A stretch of DNA of 25,401 nucleotides from Burkholderiaceae bacterium. Lineage in GTDB: Bacteria; Pseudomonadota; Gammaproteobacteria; Burkholderiales; Burkholderiaceae. The notes under the pieces were generated by a model. The model ran no database searches. It was not told the DNA's origin and saw nothing but the letters and a program-made list of their open reading frames with translations. Of this stretch, positions 6,974 to 14,051 are shown in pieces; the stretch's first letter is position 1, and each line of letters starts with the position of its first letter. The translations under genes were made by a program, and so were the position numbers. Location of the stretch: assembly GCA_947461805.1 (NCBI GenBank), contig CANHMJ010000005.1, positions 1-25,401 on the forward strand. The letters are read 5' to 3'.

Positions 6974-7684
6974 ATGCCCTCCGCTATTGCATCTCCATCT
7001 CGCTTTGATCCTCGGATTGTGCCGATTGAACGCTGTTGTGATGAGGATCCGCGCGTTGCCGAGCATGCCTTGTTAATCGACTCTTTGCGCACCCGTTTTT
7101 TACAAACGCTGGACTGGTCTCCTGAGATTACCGATGAAAATCGCTATGCCTTGGCTGCGGACATTATTAGTGCCCGAACGGCCAAGGGCCTTACAACCGA
7201 TGCAGCAGTATTGATACCGGTTTTAAAAAAGCCCGAGGGCTTATCCATCCTGCTAACCCAGCGCACCGATCATTTACATGACCACGCTGGTCAAATTAGC
7301 TTTCCCGGTGGCCGTAGGGATGCTGGGGACATTGATTTGCGGACCACGGCGCTGCGCGAAAGCCAAGAAGAAATTGGCCTTGAGCCCGGACGCGTGGAGG
7401 TCATTGGTACCTTGCCTGAATACTTGACGGTATCGGGGTATCGCGTTACGCCGGTGGTCGCTTTGGTCGATCCGCAGCCCCACTATCCAGTCGATGCGTT
7501 TGAGGTTGCTGACGTATTTGATGTCCCGCTCGCCTTTTTGATGGACCCAGCCAACCATCAGATTCGGGTTTGGATGAGCGGTGAAGAACATCGCCGTTTC
7601 TATGCCATGCCCTATCAAGACCGCTTTATTTGGGGCGCCACGGCTGGCATGCTCAGAAACCTATATCATTTCTTAAAAATATGA
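6974..7684 (+). CDS. Nudix hydrolase, CoA pyrophosphatase type (NudL-like)
   Basis: 236 residues. The segment LLTQRTDHLHDHAGQISFPGG (93-113) is the extension that marks the CoA-pyrophosphatase group (UPF0035/NudL). The Nudix box follows, with RESQEEIGL (128-136) supplying the metal-binding Glu residues. Family members hydrolyse CoA and its derivatives to 3',5'-ADP and 4'-phosphopantetheine. The N-terminal 70 residues are variable. There is no ribosome-binding site before the ATG. A TAAAAT box at 6963-6968 would put transcription start at or near the ATG, so a leaderless mRNA is possible. The last codons overlap the next gene as ATGA. Confidence 0.85.
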   Translation: MPSAIASPSRFDPRIVPIERCCDEDPRVAEHALLIDSLRTRFLQTLDWSPEITDENRYALAADIISARTAKGLTTDAAVLIPVLKKPEGLSILLTQRTDHLHDHAGQISFPGGRRDAGDIDLRTTALRESQEEIGLEPGRVEVIGTLPEYLTVSGYRVTPVVALVDPQPHYPVDAFEVADVFDVPLAFLMDPANHQIRVWMSGEEHRRFYAMPYQDRFIWGATAGMLRNLYHFLKI

Positions 7685-8640
7685 GTTTCTTTTCCATTCT
7701 TCTCGCCCTGATTGCCGAACAATATCGGCCCGTAACTGCCAGCCATTGGGTTCGGCGGATGAGCTCCGGCTGGCTCGATTGGGTTGCAAAGGAATTCGGT
7801 GCAAAAAAAGAGCAGGGGGCATCTGCAGTAGGCGCGCGTATGGCTTGCTTGATTGCCTTCATATTGCCTACGGTGATTATTTTTGTATTGCATGTGGCAT
7901 TCATGCTCACCTACCCAGTGCTAGCATTTTTCTTGAATGTCATTGTTGTTTATCTTTTCTTTGGCTTTCGGCAATTTAGCCATTCGTTTACTGCCGTGCA
8001 CATTGCGATTCAAAACCATGACTTGCCAGCCGCTCGCGAGGCTTTGGCGCAGTGGTATGGGCCTGAGCTTGATGCTAGCCATTTAAGCGAGGTTGAGGTG
8101 ATTTCCTTAGCGTTGGAAAAGGCTATTGTTGGCGCCCATCGCCACGTTCTTGGCGTGCTCTTCTGGTTTCTTGTGCCCATCGGTCCGGCTGGAGTGGTGC
8201 TATATCGCTTTGCAGATACCGCATCGCAGCGCTGGACGCAGTTAGGCGACTTTCATTTGAGCCAAGCGGCACGCCATTTCTTTTATGTACTGGATTGGGT
8301 CCCTGCGCGCATGACGGCGATGACCTTTGCCATCGTGGGTAATTTTGAGGGCGCAATTTACTCTTGGCGCTATCTGACACAAAAGTGGAGCGATTCGTTA
8401 ATCGCAGTGATTCTCGCGGCTGGAAGTGGAGCATTGGGCGTACGCTTAGGTGAGCCTTTGAGCGAGCCAGACAGTGACGAAGCCCTGCGCATGGCTGAAG
8501 CCGGCGAATCGGTAGTCTATGAGGTAGGACTGGAGCCAAGCGAACGCACCATGCGCTCTGCTATTGGCTTAGTGTGGCGCACTGTTATTTTTTGCTTGAT
8601 TTTGTTGGCGATGTTGACCATCGCTCTTTGGCTTGGGTAA
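7681..8640 (+). CDS. CobD/CbiB-family integral membrane protein
   Basis: 319 residues from the ATG at 7681, which overlaps the Nudix stop as ATGA. This start is preferred to upstream in-frame codons because MSFFSILLALIAEQ is a typical family N-terminus. Hydrophobic segments lie near residues 54-95, at about 155-175 and at the C-terminus (about 297-318). RFADTASQRW and YVLDWVPARMTAM match the conserved core of the CobD/CbiB/AmpE group. True CbiB makes adenosylcobinamide phosphate, but no other cobalamin gene is nearby. This and the divergent N-terminus make a B12 role doubtful; AmpE-like function is also only a guess. The 3' end overlaps rsgA by 56 bases on the other strand. Confidence 0.75.
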   Translation: MSFFSILLALIAEQYRPVTASHWVRRMSSGWLDWVAKEFGAKKEQGASAVGARMACLIAFILPTVIIFVLHVAFMLTYPVLAFFLNVIVVYLFFGFRQFSHSFTAVHIAIQNHDLPAAREALAQWYGPELDASHLSEVEVISLALEKAIVGAHRHVLGVLFWFLVPIGPAGVVLYRFADTASQRWTQLGDFHLSQAARHFFYVLDWVPARMTAMTFAIVGNFEGAIYSWRYLTQKWSDSLIAVILAAGSGALGVRLGEPLSEPDSDEALRMAEAGESVVYEVGLEPSERTMRSAIGLVWRTVIFCLILLAMLTIALWLG

Positions 8641-9583
8641 TTCCCTGGAGCTGCGCATCTGCAGTCTTCGAATCCGAACGTAACTGACGAAATAAATTGA
8701 GCCGTTCAGCGGTAATCTCATTTTTATCGACCGCATCTCGAATCGCACAGTCAGGCTCAGTCAGGTGGGCGCAGTTATGAAAGCGGCATTGACCTAATAC
8801 GCTTTTAAATTCTCGAAAAGCATGCTGCAGCTCACTCACTGACAGGTGGGCCAAACCAAACTCCTGAAAGCCCGGTGAGTCAATCAGTGCACCCAATCGG
8901 CCCTGTTGATCACGTCCCCAGTTTGGTAAGTCGTAGTAACGGCATGCCGTGGTGGTGTGCTTTCCGGTATCGAGTCGAACGGAATACTCTTGCGTGACTG
9001 CGGCAGCATCAGGCACCCAAGCATTAAGTAATGTCGATTTGCCCATACCAGACTGACCCACCAAAGCCGATACCTTGCCACACAAGGCGGATTGCAAGGA
9101 TGCCATGGACACGGGATCAAACTTAGCGGAGACCTCCGTTACAGGGTATCCCATGCGTGCATAGGGCGCAACGAGCTTGCGCGCCATCGGTAGACTATCT
9201 TGCAGATCGCATTTATTTAGAATGATATGAAGCCCAATGTCGTGGGCCTCGGCAGCAACGACCGCACGACCAAGAAGGTCTGGCGAGAATGCGGGTTGGG
9301 TTGCCAGTACGACTAAGATTTGATCAACATTGGATGCAATTAATTTGCTCTTAAAGGCATCTGAACGGTAAAGCAGGTTCCGCCGCTCTTCAATATGAAT
9401 GATGCGCGCCTGATCGGGGGAGGTGCTTTCTAAAAGCAGTCGATCGCCAACCGCGCCAACGTGCTGCTTGGCTGGGGTACTGACCTGAATGAAAGGACCG
9501 CCATGCGAGCCATCAGTCGTTATTCTTTCGGCGAGGTAATGTCGACCATAGGAGGCAATGAGAAGGGCACGAAATTGCTCCAT
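8585..9583 (-). CDS. rsgA: Ribosome small-subunit GTPase RsgA
   Basis: 332 residues. RsgA (YjeQ) is a circularly permuted GTPase that checks late 30S assembly and helps release RbfA. Order: OB-fold (about 5-75), then G4 NKCD (123-126), SAK (152-154), G1 GQSGMGKS (176-183) and G3 DSPGFQ (235-240), which is the permuted order. The zinc knuckle has Cys266, Cys271, His273 and Cys279. The C-terminus is a short Lys/Ser-rich tail encoded inside the overlap with the CobD-family gene. The ATG lies 9 bases after the M48 protease stop codon, so it is probably cotranscribed with that gene. Confidence 0.95.
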   Translation of the reverse strand: MEQFRALLIASYGRHYLAERITTDGSHGGPFIQVSTPAKQHVGAVGDRLLLESTSPDQARIIHIEERRNLLYRSDAFKSKLIASNVDQILVVLATQPAFSPDLLGRAVVAAEAHDIGLHIILNKCDLQDSLPMARKLVAPYARMGYPVTEVSAKFDPVSMASLQSALCGKVSALVGQSGMGKSTLLNAWVPDAAAVTQEYSVRLDTGKHTTTACRYYDLPNWGRDQQGRLGALIDSPGFQEFGLAHLSVSELQHAFREFKSVLGQCRFHNCAHLTEPDCAIRDAVDKNEITAERLNLFRQLRSDSKTADAQLQGITQAKERWSTSPTKSSKK

Positions 9584-9592
9584 GCAATCCGT

Positions 9593-10849
9593 TTAGGCTT
9601 GACTTAAGCGCTGCAGGTTTGCGATGCGCAGCGGTGCGGGCGGATGGGAGCTGTAAAACGCCGTATAAATCGGATCGGGGGTTAGGGTCGATGCATTATC
9701 TTGGTAGAGTTTCACGAGGGCCGAGATTAAATCGCGCGCCGAAGCTTTCTCCGCTGCAAAACCATCGGCTTCGTATTCGTGCTTGCGTGAGGCAAGGCTG
9801 CTAAGGGGTGTAAAGAAAAACCCAAATACAGGTGAGACCAGCATAAAGAGTGCCAGTGCTAAGCCGCCGTTGTAACCCTCTAGGCTTGGTGTGACACCTA
9901 GGTCAATATAAAACCAAGATTGCGTGCTGACCCAGCCCAGCAGCGCGAGCATGGCAAAGCTCATCGCGAACGAAACCAATAAACGCTTACGAATGTGATT
10001 GCGTTTATAGTGGCCCAGTTCGTGGGCAAGTACTGCCTCTACTTCACCTGGATTTAGTTTCTCAATCAAGGTATCAAAGAAGACAATGCGCTTGGCTTTG
10101 CCGATACCAGTGAAGTAGGCATTGCCATGGGCGCTGCGTTTACTGCCATCCATGACAAACAATCCTTGGCTGGCGAAATCACAGCGCTTAAGCAGGCCCT
10201 CGATTTGGGTTTTCAGCGGCCCTTCTTCCAAGGCTTTAAATTGATTAAACAAGGGCGCAATAAACGTAGGAAAGAGCCAAAGCAGCAGGGCATTAAACAC
10301 CGTCCATACCGCCCAAGCCCATAGCCACCAGAGGCTACCCGCTTCTGCCATTAGGCTCAAAATAACCCACAGCAAGGGTAGGCCTAAGGCCGCACCAAGC
10401 CCAACGCCTTTGGCCATATCCAAAATAAAAAGTTTCGGCGTCATGCGATTAAATCCGTACGCTGCTTCAATGCCAAACTGCTTATGCCAGGTGAAGGGTA
10501 GATCCAGAATTCCGGAAATCATAAAGATCGAGCAAAGCAATGCCATTTGTTGCGCGATGCCGTTGCCCAACAGATCGGTTAGCGCTTGATTGATGTATTC
10601 CAAGCCACCCAATAAGGTAAAGGCGATGAGCACAAGTGCACTAAATGCATTTTCGAGTAAACCCAACTTCAACTTGGCGATGGTGTAGTCGGCAGCCTTT
10701 TGGTGCTCACTTAAAGTGATGCGCTGAGCAAACTCTTCCGGAACCGTTTCACGGTGGCCAGCAACGTGGCGAATTTGCCGCTGGGCAAGCCAGTGACGCA
10801 CGCCAAAACTCAAAATAAAAAACAATACGAAAGTGGTTGTAAATAGCAT
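9593..10849 (-). CDS. M48 family membrane metalloprotease (Ste24/CAAX protease 1-like)
   Basis: 418 residues. A CAAX-prenyl-protease-1-type N-terminal membrane domain (about 1-200, with hydrophobic segments near 3-18, 64-82, 100-116, 150-195) is followed by the M48 catalytic domain. The zinc site is AVLAHELGH (His276, Glu277, His280), with the third ligand Glu358 in SRKHEYEAD. HGNAYFTGIG (241-250) is the usual family segment ahead of the active site. Two more hydrophobic stretches (about 290-308 and 328-348) flank the site. Bacterial members are thought to act in membrane-protein quality control; prenylated substrates are not expected. It is upstream of rsgA and diverges from the NTF2-like gene. 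Confidence 0.92.
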   Translation of the reverse strand: MLFTTTFVLFFILSFGVRHWLAQRQIRHVAGHRETVPEEFAQRITLSEHQKAADYTIAKLKLGLLENAFSALVLIAFTLLGGLEYINQALTDLLGNGIAQQMALLCSIFMISGILDLPFTWHKQFGIEAAYGFNRMTPKLFILDMAKGVGLGAALGLPLLWVILSLMAEAGSLWWLWAWAVWTVFNALLLWLFPTFIAPLFNQFKALEEGPLKTQIEGLLKRCDFASQGLFVMDGSKRSAHGNAYFTGIGKAKRIVFFDTLIEKLNPGEVEAVLAHELGHYKRNHIRKRLLVSFAMSFAMLALLGWVSTQSWFYIDLGVTPSLEGYNGGLALALFMLVSPVFGFFFTPLSSLASRKHEYEADGFAAEKASARDLISALVKLYQDNASTLTPDPIYTAFYSSHPPAPLRIANLQRLSQA

Positions 10850-10882
10850 TATTCGATTGTAATTTATATAAAACCCGCACGG

Positions 10883-10899
10883 GAGTTTGAGCTAAACTC
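10883..10899. repeat. Inverted repeat in the M48/NTF2 divergent promoter region
   Basis: GAGTTT (10883-10888) and AAACTC (10894-10899) flank GAGCT, forming a perfect 6-base inverted repeat in the 111-base gap between divergent genes. It is placed where an operator could affect both. An AT-rich TATATAAAT (as read on the minus strand) lies close to the M48 gene start. Confidence 0.25.
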
Positions 10900-10960
10900 A
10901 GTGTTTAAGGCCTTTGTACGCATACGATGCGCCCGTTTTTTGCCTGTACGAATGGAGACT

Positions 10961-11338
10961 ATGAAAAATACAATTACCATTGAATTTCTAGAAAATTTTT
11001 CAGCCGCTTGGAATAACCATGATATTGATGCATTGATGTCATTTATGACAGAGGATTGTATTTTTGAAACCGCTGCAGGAAGCCATGTTTATGGAAATCG
11101 ATTTACTGGCCATGAGCAGGTGAGAAAAGCATTTGAGTCTGCATGGACTCAGTTTCCTGATGCGCAATGGCTTGATGCAACCCATTTTGTCTTCGGAGAC
11201 AATGGAGTTTCGGAGTGGCGATTTTCTGGCACCGATCTCAAGGGCGTCAAGTTTGAAGCCAATGGCATCGACATGTTTACGTTCAGAGATGGCAAAATTT
11301 TCAAAAAGAATGTCTTTCGAAAGCAAATAATTTCTTAA
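10961..11338 (+). CDS. NTF2/SnoaL-like fold protein
   Basis: 125 residues. One SnoaL/NTF2-like domain fills the chain: the N-terminal helix EFLENFSAAWNNHDIDALMSF, then TEDCIFETAAG, the FTGHEQVRKAFESAW helix, and a beta sheet (SEWRFSGT, VKFEANGIDMFTFRDGKI). This order is standard for the superfamily, whose members are isomerases, dehydratases, cyclases or binding proteins, so the reaction cannot be told. The start is the ATG at 10961, which gives the usual family length; GGAG sits close upstream (3 bases), and an ATG at 10952 is the alternative. It lies 11 bases before the FAD oxidase, so the two probably form an operon. Confidence 0.82.
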   Translation: MKNTITIEFLENFSAAWNNHDIDALMSFMTEDCIFETAAGSHVYGNRFTGHEQVRKAFESAWTQFPDAQWLDATHFVFGDNGVSEWRFSGTDLKGVKFEANGIDMFTFRDGKIFKKNVFRKQIIS

Positions 11339-11349
11339 TTGATTTAGCT

Positions 11350-12768
11350 ATGCATAAACACGTAAGCCCCAAAAAAAGAGAATATGATCCGAAGTATGAC
11401 CCTCTAACAGGAGAGTCTATTGGTGCGAATACCGCTTATTCACCGACGTATTGGGTGGCTACAGCGGGTGAACCGCCTGAAGACGATGGACCTGTTTTGG
11501 CTGATGTGGAGGTAGATGTCGTCATTGTTGGCTCAGGGGCAACCGGATTATCGACCGCACTGTATCTAGCAAAAGAACATGGAATTAAGGCAACGATCCT
11601 AGAGGCAAATCAAGTGGCTTGGGGATGCTCTAGTCGCAATGGTGGGCAGGGCCAAAATGCGAGTGGCCGTTTAAGCCGCTCCCAGTGGATTGAGCGATGG
11701 GGTCTGGAGACTGCTAAACGCCTCGATGCCGAGATTCGGCTTGGCTTTGAAAATTTCAAAGAATTAACGCGCGAATTTGATTGCGAGGCAACCGATACCG
11801 GCCATCTTTATGTGGCCCATCGCCCTGAAAAAATGGATTACTTGAGGCGGGAAGCCGAGGTTCGTCGCACTATTTTTGGATACGACACGCAGATCTTATC
11901 CCGCGAAGAAATCAAAGCGCGTTATTGTGACGATCATGACGCTCACGGCGCTTTGCTTGAGAGTGAGGGCGTTGGTATTCACCCCCTTAAGTTTAATTTT
12001 GGTTTAATGCGCCAAGCGCGCGCCTTGGGCGTGCGCATTCATACCTCTTCTCCGGTGTTGCGCTCGGAGACTCAAAATGGAATGAATATCCTGCATACCC
12101 CTGGGGGGGTAGTGCGTGCAAAGCGTGTGGCTTTTTGTACGGGGGGATATATTGAGCAAAAAGTCGAGCGTACTCTCAAAAACAAAATTCTTCCTATCTT
12201 GTCTAATTCCGTGGTGACAAGGCCGCTTAGCCCAGAAGAGATTGAAGCAACCGGATTTAAGTCCAATATTTTTATTACCGACACGCGCACGCTGCGTTTT
12301 TATTACCGCTTGTTAAAAGATAATCGCCTCCAAATTGGAAGTCGGAGTGCTGTAAGCGGGCGTGACGCAGAGGGTCCGGCCCACCTTAAGTTATTAACCG
12401 ATGGCATTGCTCGAAAATTTCCTGCTATCGCCAATATTCCAATTGAGTATTCGTGGTGGGGCTGGGTGGATGTTAGTCACGATATGATGCCGAGAATTGT
12501 GCGGCCCGATCCTGATCGGGCGGTATGGTACGCCCTCGGATATGGTGGGAATGGGGTATCTTTTTCAACGTGGGCAGGGAAAAGATTGGCCGAGCGGATT
12601 GCTGGTAAGGATGCAGAAAACCCCGTATTTAGTTTGCCCATTTATGCTACTCCGCTGGAGTATCCCAATTTATTTGGCGTCATTAAATCTGCTTTGTTGG
12701 CGCCGTTTAGACGCTTAGGCCAGCATATTTTGTATAAGTGGTATTGGTTACGAGACGAAAAAATCTAG
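11350..12768 (+). CDS. FAD-dependent oxidoreductase, DAO family (PuuB-like)
   Basis: 472 residues. After a 54-residue extension carrying YDPKYDPLTG and YSPTYWVATAGEPP, the dinucleotide fold begins at VDVVIVGSGATGLSTA (GxGxxG at 61-66), with the ribose-binding acid Glu85. SSRNGGQ (94-100) is the usual FAD contact. The middle region has the DAO substrate lid, and GYGGNGVSFS near the C-terminus is the second FAD contact. The overall layout matches gamma-glutamylputrescine oxidase and other amine or amino-acid oxidases, which make H2O2 or pass electrons on. The true substrate is unknown. No signal peptide or twin-arginine motif is visible. Confidence 0.85.
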   Translation: MHKHVSPKKREYDPKYDPLTGESIGANTAYSPTYWVATAGEPPEDDGPVLADVEVDVVIVGSGATGLSTALYLAKEHGIKATILEANQVAWGCSSRNGGQGQNASGRLSRSQWIERWGLETAKRLDAEIRLGFENFKELTREFDCEATDTGHLYVAHRPEKMDYLRREAEVRRTIFGYDTQILSREEIKARYCDDHDAHGALLESEGVGIHPLKFNFGLMRQARALGVRIHTSSPVLRSETQNGMNILHTPGGVVRAKRVAFCTGGYIEQKVERTLKNKILPILSNSVVTRPLSPEEIEATGFKSNIFITDTRTLRFYYRLLKDNRLQIGSRSAVSGRDAEGPAHLKLLTDGIARKFPAIANIPIEYSWWGWVDVSHDMMPRIVRPDPDRAVWYALGYGGNGVSFSTWAGKRLAERIAGKDAENPVFSLPIYATPLEYPNLFGVIKSALLAPFRRLGQHILYKWYWLRDEKI

Positions 12769-12817
12769 TTCATATCCATACGGTATTAGTACCCTTTATT
12801 AATTTAATAGAAAGAAC

Positions 12818-13399
12818 ATTATTTCCACAGGCGAACATTTAATTTGGTTGGATATGGAGATGTCTGGATTAAAGCCGGACAGCGATCGTATTTTAGAGAT
12901 CGCGATGATTGTGACCGATGCCAATCTCAACACCATTGCCACAGCCCCAGTTTGGGTGGTTCATCAAGACGATGCCGTGTTAGATGGCATGGATGCATGG
13001 AATAAAGGTACTCACGGTAAATCAGGTCTGATTGATCGCGTGAAAGCGTCAACGCTGAATGAGCTTGAGGTAGAACAAGCCTGCATTGCTTTTTTAAAGC
13101 AGTACGTTAAGGCAGGCATTTCGCCGATGTGCGGCAATTCCATTTGCCAGGATCGCCGCTTTATGGCGCGCTACATGCCCAAGTTAGAGGCTTACTTTCA
13201 TTACCGCAACGTGGATGTGTCCACCATTAAGGAGCTGGCTCGCCGCTGGCAGCCTGAGATCATGAAGGGCTTCGTCAAAAAGCAGGCACATACTGCTTTA
13301 GCCGATATCGAAGAGTCGATTGAGGAGCTGCGCTATTACCGTAATACGTTTTTTATTCCCGCCGTAGCTGCAACGCCACCACCAACAGCCGCAAACTAA
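12818..13399 (+). CDS. orn: Oligoribonuclease (probable ATT start)
   Basis: A DEDDh 3'-5' exonuclease that clears di- to pentanucleotides and pGpG. LDMEM gives the first catalytic Asp and Glu. GNSICQDRRFMARYMP holds the next Asp, and KKQAHTALADIEESIEEL holds the final His/Asp pair. The open frame runs back to a stop at 12800-12802 and codes for ISTGEHLIWL before LDMEM, which is the conserved first strand. No ATG or GTG lies there. TTG at 12848 would delete the strand, while ATT at 12818 places the catalytic Asp at residue 12, as in E. coli Orn. Hence I give 193 residues with ATT as the inferred start. The ribosome-binding site is weak. It ends in a 4-base overlap with mogA. Confidence 0.85.
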   Translation: MISTGEHLIWLDMEMSGLKPDSDRILEIAMIVTDANLNTIATAPVWVVHQDDAVLDGMDAWNKGTHGKSGLIDRVKASTLNELEVEQACIAFLKQYVKAGISPMCGNSICQDRRFMARYMPKLEAYFHYRNVDVSTIKELARRWQPEIMKGFVKKQAHTALADIEESIEELRYYRNTFFIPAVAATPPPTAAN

Positions 13400-14025
13400 G
13401 GGCGCGGCTTGATCGCACTTTTCGGCCTAAAGACCGAGATGATGTCCGGATTGACCTCAATGTAGGGGCCGCCAATCAAATCAATGCAGTAGGGCACGGA
13501 AGCAAAGATACCTGCAACGATCATTTTCCCATCCGCATCTTTTAGCCCTTCCAGAATTTCTCGGATGGATTTTGGTTGTCCAGGCAGATTGATAATTAAT
13601 GCTGCATGCCCCTCAATTTCACGCAATACAGCCACTTGCCTAGACAAAATAGCAGTCGGCACAAAGCGCAGGCTAATTTGACGCATTTGCTCTCCAAAGC
13701 CTGGCATTTCTCGGGTTCCCGCTTCCAAAGTTGCCTCAGGAGTGACATCCCGTCGCCCAGGACCCGTTCCGCCGGTGGTGAGGACTAGGTCACAACCCAG
13801 TTCATCTACGAGCTCAATCAGGGTCTCTGTAATCGTCTCAGCATCGTCTGGGATTAAGCGTTCATGGGTGCTGAGCGGGGAGGTGATTGCCAGTCCGAGC
13901 CAGTTTTTTAGGGCTGGTATGCCTTCATCTTGGTAGGTACCCGCACTGGCTCGATCGGAGATGGATACGAGGCCAATCCGCACTTCATCTGGATTGCTGC
14001 GTTCAGGAATTTCTGTATGCTTCAT
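13396..14025 (-). CDS. mogA: Molybdopterin adenylyltransferase MogA
   Basis: 209 residues. MogA adenylylates molybdopterin before MoeA inserts molybdate. The MPT-binding motif TTGGTGPGRRD (83-93) and TPEATL (95-100) are conserved, as is IGLVSISDRAS near the N-terminus. EIEGHAALIINLPGQPKSI is the typical later segment. It lies about 7 kb from the moaA-mobA-moeA operon, so the pathway genes are split. The stop codons of mogA and orn overlap on opposite strands. The ATG is only 26 bases from the pmbA ATG, so both promoters must be compact. A TAGAAT box just before mogA hints at a very short or absent leader. Confidence 0.93.
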   Translation of the reverse strand: MKHTEIPERSNPDEVRIGLVSISDRASAGTYQDEGIPALKNWLGLAITSPLSTHERLIPDDAETITETLIELVDELGCDLVLTTGGTGPGRRDVTPEATLEAGTREMPGFGEQMRQISLRFVPTAILSRQVAVLREIEGHAALIINLPGQPKSIREILEGLKDADGKMIVAGIFASVPYCIDLIGGPYIEVNPDIISVFRPKSAIKPRP

Positions 14026-14051
14026 GACTCTATTCTAGCTATCATTGAGGC

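Noticed and set aside
7630..8640. Longer CobD-family protein starting inside the Nudix gene
   Set aside because: The extra residues repeat the Nudix coding region out of frame and lack similarity; the ATGA start at 7681 fits.
11350..12768. Reading the FAD oxidase as DadA (D-amino acid dehydrogenase)
   Set aside because: The SSRNGGQ segment, chain length and C-terminal layout fit the gamma-glutamylputrescine oxidase branch better, and the alanine-catabolism genes are absent. The substrate is left open.
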